A stretch of DNA of 64,000 nt from VRUE01 sp963703335. Lineage in GTDB: Bacteria > Actinomycetota > Thermoleophilia > Solirubrobacterales > 70-9. The position numbers and the translations under genes are program-made. Where the stretch lies: assembly GCA_963703335.1 (NCBI GenBank), contig OY969812.1:2542001-2606000 (forward strand). Direction: 5' to 3'. How positions within the stretch are numbered: the first letter of the stretch is position 1; each line of letters begins with the position of its first letter. The notes under the pieces are model-generated. The model saw only the letters and a list, made by a program, of their open reading frames with translations, searched no databases and was not told where the DNA came from. Below, one piece after another: positions 50,194 through 57,633 of this stretch.

Positions 50194-50718
50194 TCAGGCG
50201 CCGGTTTGCAGGCGGCTGAGCAGGTCGCCGAGGATCCGCGCGGTAGCTCCCCAGATCAGCTGGCCTTCGATCTCGTAGGTCGGCGTGTGGATGGGGACGC
50301 CGCGGCGGACCAGGCGGCGGATCTCGTAGCTGTCGCTAAGGACCTCGAGTGAGAAGGTGAGGACGGTCTCGACCTCGGCTGGGTTCGGCTGCAGGTCGAG
50401 CTTCCGCGGGTGGGGGATGCGCCCGACGAAGGGGTGGATTCGGTAGCCGGTGACGAAGGTGTTGGTCGCCGGCAGCTCCTCGCCGAGCTCGACGGCGGCG
50501 GGATCGAGGCCGATCTCCTCCTCCGCCTCGCGCAAAGCCGTCGCGCTCAGGTCGGCGTCCTCGGGATCGCGGCGACCGCCCGGGAAGGAGATCTCGCCGG
50601 CGTGCCGCCGCATGTCGGAGCGGCGCTCGGTGAAGACGAGCCCCGGCTCGTCGTCGGGCCAGCCGTAAAGCGGCAGCAGCACCGCCGCGTCGATGGGCAT
50701 TGGCGAGTTATCCGTCAT
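50194..50718 (-). CDS. NUDIX hydrolase (CoA pyrophosphatase-like)
   Basis: 174 residues. The NUDIX box GGRRDPEDADLSATALREAE continuing EEIGL fits G-x5-E-x7-REUxEExGU. The segment RHAGEISFPGG before it is typical of the CoA pyrophosphatase (NudL/YeaB) group, which splits CoA into 3',5'-ADP and phosphopantetheine. Mg2+-dependent and cytoplasmic. ATG start; the gene converges on the peroxiredoxin gene. Confidence 0.88.
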   Translation of the reverse strand: MTDNSPMPIDAAVLLPLYGWPDDEPGLVFTERRSDMRRHAGEISFPGGRRDPEDADLSATALREAEEEIGLDPAAVELGEELPATNTFVTGYRIHPFVGRIPHPRKLDLQPNPAEVETVLTFSLEVLSDSYEIRRLVRRGVPIHTPTYEIEGQLIWGATARILGDLLSRLQTGA

Positions 50719-50745
50719 ATGGACGTATAAGTCGCCAATGCCTGC

Positions 50746-51558
50746 TCAGATGATCACCTGGACTGTGCCCCCGTCGACCGACCAAGCCGCGCCGCTGACG
50801 TAGGAGGCGCGCTCGGAGCAGAGGAAGACGATCGCGCTGGCGATCTCGGCCGGCTCGGCGAGGCGGCCGATCGGGCGCTTCGAGCCCGCCGTGGCGAGAG
50901 CGTCCTCGCGGCTCGCATCACCCGACATCGCCTGCGACTGATCGAGCAGGCCGCCCGGCTCCATCCACATCTCCGATTCGACCGGGCCGGGGCAAATCGC
51001 ATTGACGAGCACGCCGCTTTTCGCGTAGCGGTCGGCGAAGAGGCGCGAGAGCGAGAGCTCGGCCGCCTTGGCCACCGAGTACTCGGGCATCGCCGCCGAG
51101 GGACGCTTGCCGGCGGTCGAGCAGACGTTGACGATGCGGCCCCAGCCGCGCTCGGCCATCGGCGGCGCGGCGGCGCGCATCGCCCGCAGCGGCGCCATCA
51201 CGTTGAGCTCGTACTGGGCGCGCCAGTCCTCGTCGGGGACGTCGTCGAGATCACGCCACCGGGCGGTGCCGGCGTTGTTGACGAGGACGTCGAGGGCGCC
51301 GAACCTGTCCGTTGCCGTGGCGAGCATGCGCTCTCCGGCATCCTCGGCGGTGACGTCGAGGAGGAGCGTCGCGACCTCGCCACCGACCCTCGCGCCGGCT
51401 GCTGCTGTCGTCTCGGCAGCGGCTTGAAGGCGCTCCTCGTTGCGAGCGACGAGCAGTACCCTGGCTCCCTCGGCGCAGAGCAGCCGTGCCGTCTCGGCGC
51501 CGATCCCGCGGCTAGCGCCGGTGACGACGCAGGCGCGTCCCTTCAGGCCGAGGTCCAT
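50746..51558 (-). CDS. Short-chain dehydrogenase/reductase
   Basis: 270 residues from ATG 51558, which overlaps the OsmC stop (TGATG). Rossmann loop TGASRGIG (about 13-20), NNAG, catalytic Ser in NVCSTAGK and Tyr-x3-Lys in YSVAKAAEL are intact, and the C-terminus SGAAWSVDGGTVQ is classical. It resembles 3-oxoacyl-ACP reductase-like SDRs; substrate unknown. A longer frame to 51627 would run into the OsmC gene. Confidence 0.9.
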   Translation of the reverse strand: MDLGLKGRACVVTGASRGIGAETARLLCAEGARVLLVARNEERLQAAAETTAAAGARVGGEVATLLLDVTAEDAGERMLATATDRFGALDVLVNNAGTARWRDLDDVPDEDWRAQYELNVMAPLRAMRAAAPPMAERGWGRIVNVCSTAGKRPSAAMPEYSVAKAAELSLSRLFADRYAKSGVLVNAICPGPVESEMWMEPGGLLDQSQAMSGDASREDALATAGSKRPIGRLAEPAEIASAIVFLCSERASYVSGAAWSVDGGTVQVII

Positions 51559-51956
51559 CAGAGCGCCTCGATCCGATCGGAGATGACGACCGCCGTCTCG
51601 CCCGCCAGCACCTTGTGCACGGGGCACTTACCGGCGACGACCAGCAGGCGCTCGCGCTGCTCGTCGCTGAGCTCCCCCGGTAGGCGCAGAGTGACCTCGA
51701 AGGAGCGTGGCGCGTGGTTCTCGTACTCGCCGTCGACGTCCACCTCGACCTCGCCGATGTCCCACCCCTTGCGGTCCGCGTACATCTCGACGGTGATTGC
51801 GACGCAGCTGGCGAGGCTCGCCGCGAGCAGCCGGGCGGGGGAGGGACCGGTGTCGGTGCCACCCGCCCCGGCGGGCTCATCGATGCGAATCGTGTGACCG
51901 CCCTCGATCTCGACGTCGTGGGCGTATCCCTGGCGCCGGCGGGCGACGACCTTCAT
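51558..51956 (-). CDS. OsmC-family redox protein
   Basis: 132 residues from ATG 51956. OsmC features: GPSPARLLAASLASCVAITVE with the first reactive Cys and VVAGKCPVHKVLAG with the second, a pair that reduces organic hydroperoxides in Ohr/OsmC proteins. Coupled to the SDR gene by a TGATG overlap and 4 nt after the cobalamin adenosyltransferase stop, so all three probably form one transcript. Confidence 0.92.
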   Translation of the reverse strand: MKVVARRRQGYAHDVEIEGGHTIRIDEPAGAGGTDTGPSPARLLAASLASCVAITVEMYADRKGWDIGEVEVDVDGEYENHAPRSFEVTLRLPGELSDEQRERLLVVAGKCPVHKVLAGETAVVISDRIEAL

Positions 51957-51960
51957 CTGC

Positions 51961-52530
51961 CTACGACGACTTGCGCCGGCCCTCGAAGAGGGCTGGATCG
52001 TCGACGTCGACAAAGCGGGCCATCGCGTAGGCGTAGTCGGATGCGCGGTTGACGAAGTGGATCACCGTCTCGCTTGCCAGCTCGCCTTCCTCGGCGAGGG
52101 CGGCGATGCGGCGCTCAGCGCGGCGGATCACTGTGCGCGCGACGTCGAGCTGTGCTGAGAGCTGGTTGCCGCCGGGGATGACGAACTGCGGCGGCAGCTC
52201 GACCTCGCTCATGTAGCGGTCGATCCGCTCCTCCAACTCGGCGACCATGGCCTCGGTGGTGCGGCTGATGCCGTCTTCGAGACGCTCGGCCGCCTCCGGA
52301 GCCGTCGCCAGCTCGGCACCGGCGACGAAGAGGTCATCCTGGAGGCGGAGGATGTCGGCGGCCAGCTCCGCCTCGCCGGCATCGCAGAGGGCGCGTGCCA
52401 CGCCGAGCTGGGAGCAAGCCTCGTCGAGCGCGCCATAGGCCTCGGTGCGGCCGTGGTGCTTGGGAACGCGGCCGCCGTACCAGAGCGAGGTGGTCCCGTC
52501 GTCGCCCTTCTTTGTGTAGATCTTGACCAC
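51961..52530 (-). CDS. Cob(I)yrinic acid a,c-diamide / cobalamin adenosyltransferase (PduO type)
   Basis: 189 residues. KIYTKKGDDGTTSLWYGG is the PduO-type ATP-binding motif, and the C-terminal helices carry FVIPGGNQLSAQLDVARTV and RASDYAYAMARF. It transfers adenosyl from ATP to cob(I)alamin, making coenzyme B12. The GTG is exactly six bases after TAGGAT on the minus strand. No B12-dependent gene is visible nearby. Confidence 0.93.
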   Translation of the reverse strand: MVKIYTKKGDDGTTSLWYGGRVPKHHGRTEAYGALDEACSQLGVARALCDAGEAELAADILRLQDDLFVAGAELATAPEAAERLEDGISRTTEAMVAELEERIDRYMSEVELPPQFVIPGGNQLSAQLDVARTVIRRAERRIAALAEEGELASETVIHFVNRASDYAYAMARFVDVDDPALFEGRRKSS

Positions 52531-52553
52531 GGCTCGATCCTACGCCGCGGCGC

Positions 52554-53834
52554 TCAGGTGAGCGGGTTGAAGACGAGGCCGGTCAGAACCTTGGGGTAGA
52601 AGTAGGTCGACTTGGGCGGCATGTTGGCGTCGCTTTCGCAGATTTCCTTGGTCTGTTGGACCGGGATCGGGCGGAGGATGAAGGCGACGTCGTAGGTCCC
52701 GTCCGCGATCAGGCGCAGAGAGTCCTCGACGCTCTTCGCGTAGCCGATGCCGCGCTTGGCAAGGATGTCGTCTTCGCTGAGGCCGGCGATCCCCTTCAGC
52801 ACCAGGGTCTCCAGGATCGCCGCATCGAGACGGCGGTACGCCTCCGGCATGCCGTCGAGCAGGCGGTCGAGCTCGGTTGTGTCCTTGAGCTGCAGGCGGA
52901 AGGCGCGCTTGTGGTGGGAGTCATAGAGGCCGAAGACGCCGACTCCGTCCTCGCCCAGGGGGTCGATGCGGTCAGTCTCGATCTCGCTGACGTCGAAGAG
53001 CTCGCGCAGGCCCTCGCCCAGTCGGCGCTGGCGCTCGGGATCATCGGCGAAGCCCGAGAGCAGACGGTGGGTGGGGTAGACGGAGAGGCCGGGATCATCG
53101 AGCCCGGTCAATGCCATCAGCGTGTAGTTGTGATCGCCCTCGCCGCCGATCTCGTTGCGATAGGCGATCGCCGTCTCGTAGCGGTGGTGCCCGTCGGCGA
53201 TCAGCAGCTGGGCGTCGGCGAGCAGGGCGGGGATTTCTTCGTTGAGCTGCGGCAGGCGCCAGATCCGGGTGACCGTCCCGGCGGCATCTGTCGCTTCGCC
53301 CCAGGCGTCTTCGACCGCGGTCTCCTTGGAGACCAGCGGCCAGGGGTCGATCGTGCTCAGCGAGAAGATCGGCGAGAGGTTGCAGCGCGTCGCCCGCATC
53401 AGGTCGAGGCGATCCTGCTTGGGGCCGGGCAGGGTGCGCTCGTGGGGGAGGATCGTGCCGCTCTCGAAGTCCTCGACGCGGACCCGGACGAGGATGCCGT
53501 GACGGATGTGGGAGCCGCCGTCGGGCCCGACGTATTCCTGCTCCATCGCCCAGATCGCCGGCTCGGTGTCCTCGACCAGGGCGCCCGCCTTCAGCCAGGC
53601 GTCGATTGAGCTTGCGGCACCCTCGTATGGATCGTCCTCGCCGGCCCCCTGAGGGCCGGTCTCCCCGTATGGCTTGGGCAGATCAATCGCGACCGCGTTG
53701 TACGGCGAGCGCTCGAGCAGGTCCGCCCGCATCGCCGTGTCGATCACGTCATAGGGCGGTGCGACCACGTCCTGCAGCGACCCGACCGCGTCGAGGTCGT
53801 AGTGCAGGGCGTTGAGCGGCAGCACCTCGGCCAT
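52554..53834 (-). CDS. DUF1015 family protein
   Basis: 426 residues, the usual length. Conserved family features: VAPPYDVID near the N-terminus, ERSPYNAVAIDLPKPYG, THERTLPGPKQDR-like LPHERTLPGP and LIADGHHRYETAIAYRNE in the centre. DUF1015 proteins are widespread and sometimes lie near serine biosynthesis genes; their activity is not established. ATG eight bases after TAGGTT on the minus strand, so probably leaderless. Confidence 0.9.
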   Translation of the reverse strand: MAEVLPLNALHYDLDAVGSLQDVVAPPYDVIDTAMRADLLERSPYNAVAIDLPKPYGETGPQGAGEDDPYEGAASSIDAWLKAGALVEDTEPAIWAMEQEYVGPDGGSHIRHGILVRVRVEDFESGTILPHERTLPGPKQDRLDLMRATRCNLSPIFSLSTIDPWPLVSKETAVEDAWGEATDAAGTVTRIWRLPQLNEEIPALLADAQLLIADGHHRYETAIAYRNEIGGEGDHNYTLMALTGLDDPGLSVYPTHRLLSGFADDPERQRRLGEGLRELFDVSEIETDRIDPLGEDGVGVFGLYDSHHKRAFRLQLKDTTELDRLLDGMPEAYRRLDAAILETLVLKGIAGLSEDDILAKRGIGYAKSVEDSLRLIADGTYDVAFILRPIPVQQTKEICESDANMPPKSTYFYPKVLTGLVFNPLT

Positions 53835-53906
53835 TGCCGCGAAACCTAGCGCTTGCCCGCCGCCGAGCCCGGCCCGCCGCCCGGTCCCGCTCTACACTGG
53901 CCCCAG

Positions 53907-53980
53907 CGGGGCGTGGCGCAGCCTGGTAGCGCGCGGCCTTTGGGTGGCCGAGGTCCCCGGTTCGAATCCGGGCGCCCCGA
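53907..53980 (+). tRNA. tRNA-Pro (anticodon TGG)
   Basis: Full cloverleaf: acceptor CGGGGCG/CGCCCCG, D arm GCGC/GCGC, anticodon stem CGGCC/GGCCG with loop TTTGGGT (anticodon TGG), T arm CCCGG-TTCGAAT-CCGGG, discriminator A. CCA is not encoded. A TACACT -10 box lies at 53893-53898. The 3' end abuts a glutathione S-transferase gene remnant on the other strand. Confidence 0.95.
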
Positions 53981-54072
53981 TTTCGATGCCGTGCTGGCGC
54001 ATCAGCAGCCACGCCCTCATCGAACCAAGACGAGTAGTTCTTATTCCCGATCACCAGCGTCAACCCGCTCAT
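53981..54072 (-). pseudogene. Glutathione S-transferase N-terminal remnant
   Basis: Reading from ATG 54072 gives MSGLTLVIGNKNYSSW, the typical start of a GST; one base later, in a second frame, SMRAWLLMRQHGIE continues the same family pattern (usual form: YSSWSxRxWLLxR). So the fragment carries a one-base frameshift and is cut off after about 32 codons exactly at the 3' end of tRNA-Pro. The rest of the gene is missing. This marks a recombination or integration junction at the tRNA. Confidence 0.75.
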
Positions 54073-54079
54073 GGTCCGG

Positions 54080-54472
54080 CTACCAGATCGTCAACGAGCG
54101 AGGGCGATCGTGGTCGCGGATGGCCCGATCCTTGGTCACGAGGCCGAGGCCGAGCTCGATTGCGGTCGCGTAGATCAGTCGATCGGCGGGGTCGCCGGGG
54201 AACGAGGAAGGGAGGGCGGCTGCGGTGTCGGCGATTGCCGGGGTCATGCCGGCCGTTCGAAGCTGCGCCGCGAGGCCCTGCAGCCAGGATCGGATCGGAA
54301 TGCTGAGGGTGATCCGCTCGTGCTTCGCCAGCCAAGCCAGCTCGTACCAGGAGATTGCCGCCACGACATGTTCATCCGCCCGTTCAAGGGCGTTGCGCGC
54401 CGGCTTGCTTATCCGTTTGGGTTCGGCCGACCACCAGTGGACCACGTGGGTGTCCAGTAGAACCGCAGCCAC
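54080..54472 (-). CDS. PIN-domain toxin (VapC-like ribonuclease)
   Basis: 130 residues from GTG 54472. PIN acidic residues are visible in LLDTHVVHWW (Asp), ISWYELAWLAK (Glu) and GDPADRLIYATAI (Asp pair), forming the metal site of a Mg-dependent RNase. It lies two bases after the antitoxin stop, as in type II toxin-antitoxin operons. Earlier in-frame start TTG 54490 would overlap the antitoxin. The target RNA is unknown. Confidence 0.88.
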   Translation of the reverse strand: MAAVLLDTHVVHWWSAEPKRISKPARNALERADEHVVAAISWYELAWLAKHERITLSIPIRSWLQGLAAQLRTAGMTPAIADTAAALPSSFPGDPADRLIYATAIELGLGLVTKDRAIRDHDRPRSLTIW

Positions 54473-54474
54473 AC

Positions 54475-54702
54475 CTACGAAGCGTTCCAAGCCTCGCCGG
54501 TCGAAAACAACTGCTCCTCCTCGACTGCCGTCACCGCCACACCGTCGAACGAGCCCTTGAGAGAGCGCGCCCCCGATGCGGGTACGAGGCGGGCGACCGG
54601 ACGGCCATGTCTGGTGATTTCGATCTCCTCGCCGGCTTCGGCGTCGTCTAGGAGGCGAAGGATCGTTGCCTTTGCGTCGGTAGCAGTCACTTGCCTAGCC
54701 AT
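54475..54702 (-). CDS. Phd/YefM-type antitoxin
   Basis: 75 residues: N-terminal DNA-binding part ARQVTATDAKATILRLLDDA, then GEEIEITRHGRPVARLVPA, the classical Phd/YefM strand-turn motif, and a C-terminal tail that would wrap the toxin. ATG is six bases after TATACT on the minus strand, so it is leaderless, and a CCATATGG palindrome overlaps the start, a likely site for autorepression. First gene of the pair with the PIN toxin. Confidence 0.88.
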   Translation of the reverse strand: MARQVTATDAKATILRLLDDAEAGEEIEITRHGRPVARLVPASGARSLKGSFDGVAVTAVEEEQLFSTGEAWNAS

Positions 54703-54777
54703 ATGGACAGTATAGCGGCCAGATAAGAAAGGGCGAACGAACGATGCCTGGCGGTCGACTCCCGCTAGGTTTGAGAC

Positions 54778-55350
54778 GTGGCGGGAGGCTTGAAACCGCG
54801 TATTGCGCCGGGCGGTCGGGCTGAGATTGGCTTGGTCAACACGGCGATCGTCAAGTTGATTGGGCTCGCGGTGAGGCGGGAGCCGCCGCACGTATTTACC
54901 ACTCTTGCCCGCCACCGGCGGCTTTTCCGGCGCTGGCTTTGGTTTGCGGGCGGGCTGATGCCGAGGGGGACGCTGCCGCGTCGCGACACCGAGCTGGTGA
55001 TCCTGCGGGTGGCCAGCAACACTGGCTCCGAGTACGAGCGCGAACAGCACGAGAAAATCGGTCGCGACGTGGGGCTGAGCGCCGCGGAAATTGCCCGGGT
55101 GCGCAACGGCGCGACGGCCCCTGGTTGGTCGGACCGGCAGGTGGTGCTGCTCGAGGCGACCGACGAGCTCCACGCGAGCCAGCAGATTGGAGACGAGCTG
55201 TGGGGGCGCTTGCGGGCGGAGTTCGGCGAGCGGGAGCTGATCGAGCTCTGCATGCTCGTCGGCCACTACGAGATGCTGGCGATGACACTCAATGCGCTCC
55301 GGGTGCAGCCGGACGGGATCAGCTCCGGAAGCCGAGCCGATGCCGGTTAG
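54778..55350 (+). CDS. Carboxymuconolactone decarboxylase/AhpD-like family protein
   Basis: 190 residues, helical, with the CMD-fold segment RRDTELVILRVASNTGSEYEREQHEKIGR... in the middle (residues about 67-96) and ELIELCMLVGHYEMLAMTLNAL near the end. The CxxC of AhpD is absent, so it is the non-redox CMD branch, with Glu and His likely catalytic. GTG six bases after TAGGTT. It overlaps the following SDR gene by 11 nt, so they probably act in one pathway. Confidence 0.85.
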   Translation: MAGGLKPRIAPGGRAEIGLVNTAIVKLIGLAVRREPPHVFTTLARHRRLFRRWLWFAGGLMPRGTLPRRDTELVILRVASNTGSEYEREQHEKIGRDVGLSAAEIARVRNGATAPGWSDRQVVLLEATDELHASQQIGDELWGRLRAEFGERELIELCMLVGHYEMLAMTLNALRVQPDGISSGSRADAG

Positions 55351-56191
55351 GGACTTGAATGGGAAGCGCTGCCTGGTTACCGGCGCCGCCAGCGGCATCG
55401 GACGCGCAACCGCAATCGCTGCCGCGGCGCGAGGGGCGGAGCTCTACCTGACCGATCTGAAGACGGAGGCCTTGGAGCAGGTTCGTGCGGAGATAGAGGG
55501 AACCGGCGGTGTCGTCGCCCACGTGCGGGCGCTCGACATCACCGACCATGCCGCCGTGGTGGCGCTGGCCGAGGAAATTCATCAGGCGCACGGCAGCATG
55601 GACGTGGTGATGAACATCGCCGGCGTCTCCACCTGGGGGCCGATCGATGCCCTCGAGCACGGCGACTGGCAGAAAATGATCGACGTCAACTTGATGGGGC
55701 CGATCGCCGTCCTCGAAAACTTCGTACCGCCGATGATCGAGGCGAGGCGAGGCGGGCACGTCGTCAACGTCGCCTCGGCCGCGGGCCTTATCGCACTGCC
55801 CTGGCACGCCGCTTACAGCGCCAGCAAGTTCGGCTTGCGCGGTGTCTCCGAAGTGCTCCGCTTCGACCTGCAGCGCCACGACATCGGCGTCAGCCTGGTC
55901 TGCCCAGGGGCCGTGGCCACACCGCTCGTCGGCACGCTTGAAGTGCGCGGCCTAGATCAGCAGCACCCGGCCTTCCAAGAGGCGGTCAAGGACTTCGAGA
56001 AGCGCGCGGTGACTCCCGAGCTAGTGGCCGAGAAGATCATCGGGGGGATTGAGAAGAACCGCTACCTCGTCTTCACCTCAGCTGACATCAGGTTGGTCTA
56101 CTGGTGGCAGCGCAAGTTCTCTCCTGCTTATGACCTGGCGATGCGCTTTCTGCAGCGGCGCTTCGGCAGGGTCGTCGCCTCGACGCGCTGA
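55340..56191 (+). CDS. Short-chain dehydrogenase/reductase
   Basis: 283 residues from ATG 55340. TGAASGIGRA nucleotide loop, NIAG, Ser in NVASAAGL and YSASKFGLRG with the catalytic Tyr and Lys. The extra C-terminal ~50 residues (VYWWQRKFSPAYDLAMRFLQRRFG) are basic and partly hydrophobic, typical of membrane-associated SDRs. Starts inside the end of the CMD gene (11-nt overlap). Substrate unknown. Confidence 0.9.
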   Translation: MPVRDLNGKRCLVTGAASGIGRATAIAAAARGAELYLTDLKTEALEQVRAEIEGTGGVVAHVRALDITDHAAVVALAEEIHQAHGSMDVVMNIAGVSTWGPIDALEHGDWQKMIDVNLMGPIAVLENFVPPMIEARRGGHVVNVASAAGLIALPWHAAYSASKFGLRGVSEVLRFDLQRHDIGVSLVCPGAVATPLVGTLEVRGLDQQHPAFQEAVKDFEKRAVTPELVAEKIIGGIEKNRYLVFTSADIRLVYWWQRKFSPAYDLAMRFLQRRFGRVVASTR

Positions 56192-56281
56192 AAAGCGCTG
56201 CTCGCGGCGCGGTTCCGAAGTTATGTCAACCGGACGGGTATCCGCTCAAGGCTCGGCTGGCGACGTGCCGATAGCTGCGAT

Positions 56282-56566
56282 GTGAATCAGGCCGAAATGG
56301 GGCAGAAAGAGCGCCGGATCGAACGGGTGCAGTTCGAAACCGACCGGCACCGGATCGTCGGCGACGTCACCCTCCCGCTGGAGGGCTACCAGAGCCGCTT
56401 CTCGGATTCGCTCAACCGGCCGGACGTCACCTTCATTCCGATCGTCAACGCGGAAATCTCGTCGCTAATGGGAGGTGATGTGGAGCAGCTGCCGTTCATG
56501 GTCGTCTCCAAGTCCCACGTTCGGGTTGCGTTCCCGCTCGACTCCGGGCAGCAGCGGCGCGACTGA
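56282..56566 (+). CDS. Small conserved hypothetical protein (DUF6812-like)
   Basis: 94 residues. The core RRIERVQFETDRHRIVGDVT followed by LPLEGYQSRFSDSLNRPDVTFIPIVNAEI has the look of a small beta-barrel domain conserved in this lineage, resembling DUF6812. GTG 56282 is used; ATG 56297 is an alternative. It ends 17 nt before the stop of the small membrane gene on the other strand. No function known. Confidence 0.65.
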   Translation: MNQAEMGQKERRIERVQFETDRHRIVGDVTLPLEGYQSRFSDSLNRPDVTFIPIVNAEISSLMGGDVEQLPFMVVSKSHVRVAFPLDSGQQRRD

Positions 56567-56582
56567 TTCGCCCGGCGAACCG

Positions 56583-56861
56583 CTACGCAGTTCGGGAATA
56601 ACGCTCCCGGCCGCCCCGCGCGTAGGAACCTAGGTCGATCACGAAGGCGAGGATCACGATGAACCACTCGAAGCCGCTGACCCGGTCCGAGGAGCTCCAC
56701 ATCACCGCGTAGGCGAGCGTCGTCCAGGGCAGCAGGAAGAAGCCGAGCAGGGGCACGAACCAGCTGTCGAAGGCACGGCTGAGCAGGTCGCTGAAGAGCC
56801 AGAGCGCGAAGAGCGCCAGGCGCGGCGAGATTAGGGCGAAGAGGATGACGAGGCAGCCGAT
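56583..56861 (-). CDS. Small three-helix membrane protein with apparent ATC start
   Basis: 92 residues reading GCLVILFALISPRLALFALW, then LSRAFDSWFVPLLGFFLLPW and FEWFIVILAFVIDLGSYARGG, a pattern like the short integral membrane proteins common in actinobacteria. An in-frame stop lies 12 nt upstream and no ATG, GTG or TTG lies before the first helix. ATC at 56861-56859 is exactly six bases after TAGCTT (56868-56873, minus strand), the leaderless spacing of many genes here, so ATC is the best start. A sequencing slip near TTGGCGCC is the alternative. Confidence 0.65.
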   Translation of the reverse strand: MGCLVILFALISPRLALFALWLFSDLLSRAFDSWFVPLLGFFLLPWTTLAYAVMWSSSDRVSGFEWFIVILAFVIDLGSYARGGRERYSRTA

Positions 56862-56867
56862 GGCGCC

Positions 56868-56877
56868 AAGCTACCCT
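56868..56877. promoter_or_regulatory. Overlapping divergent -10 boxes (AAGCTACCCT)
   Basis: Read on the plus strand the site gives TACCCT (56872-56877), six bases before the msrA ATG. Read on the minus strand it gives TAGCTT (56873-56868), six bases before the ATC of the small membrane gene. The two boxes share a TA step, so one site would drive two divergent leaderless transcripts. Confidence 0.55.
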
Positions 56878-56883
56878 GTTTGA

Positions 56884-57534
56884 ATGTTGGGATTCAAGAA
56901 GGCACGGATGCCTTCGGCCGAAGAAGCCCTGCCGGGGCGCAGCCAGCCGGCCTTCGAGGCGCCGGAGCGGCACGCGGTTCTGGGCACGCCGCTGCAGCCG
57001 CCCTTTCCTGACGGGACCGAGGTCGCCTACTTCGCGCTCGGCTGCTTTTGGGGGGCGGAGCGGCTCTTCTGGACGATCGACGGTGTCTACACGACGGCCG
57101 CCGGCTACATGAACGGGACCACGCCGAACCCGACGTACGAGGAGGTCTGCAGCGGCAAGACTGGCCACGCCGAGGCCGTGCTGGTCGCTTTCGATCCGGC
57201 CAAGGTCTCCTACGCGGACCTGCTCAAGGTCTTCTTCGAGGAGCACGACCCGACCCAGGGGATGCGCCAAGGCAATGACGTCGGTACCCAGTACCGCTCC
57301 GGGATCTACTTCGCCAACGACGCTCAGAAGGGGACCGCGGAGATGGCGCGCCGCGCCTACGACGAGGACCTGCGCGCCGCCGGCCACGAGCCGGTGACGA
57401 CCGAGGTCGAGCCCGCCGGGCCGTTCTACTACGCCGAGGACTACCACCAGCAGTACCTGCACAAGGTGCCGAACGGCTACTGCGGCCTCGCCGGCACCGG
57501 GGTCTCCTGCCGCATCCCGGCCGCGGCCTCCTAG
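56884..57534 (+). CDS. msrA: Peptide-methionine (S)-S-oxide reductase MsrA
   Basis: 216 residues. The catalytic Cys54 is in FALGCFWGAERLFW; GYMNGTTPNPTYEEVCSGKTGH and the C-terminal AEDYHQQYLHKVPNGYCGL with a resolving Cys complete the family pattern. It repairs S-methionine sulfoxide in proteins. The start is six bases after TACCCT, so the mRNA is leaderless; the promoter is shared divergently with the small membrane gene. Confidence 0.96.
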   Translation: MLGFKKARMPSAEEALPGRSQPAFEAPERHAVLGTPLQPPFPDGTEVAYFALGCFWGAERLFWTIDGVYTTAAGYMNGTTPNPTYEEVCSGKTGHAEAVLVAFDPAKVSYADLLKVFFEEHDPTQGMRQGNDVGTQYRSGIYFANDAQKGTAEMARRAYDEDLRAAGHEPVTTEVEPAGPFYYAEDYHQQYLHKVPNGYCGLAGTGVSCRIPAAAS

Positions 57535-57542
57535 CCAAACCG

Positions 57543-57587
57543 GGTGCAACGCTTTTCGGTCCTGCTGGGACCGCAACGCGTTGCACC
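57543..57587. repeat. GGTGYAACG palindrome (copy 4)
   Basis: Perfect 10-bp arms GGTGCAACGC and GCGTTGCACC with an inner stem CGGTCC / GGACCG and a short loop. It directly follows the msrA stop and could be its terminator. Confidence 0.65.
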
Positions 57588-57633
57588 TCCGGTGGGGCCG
57601 CCCGCCCGGCGCTGCGAATAGCATCCCGCGCCG

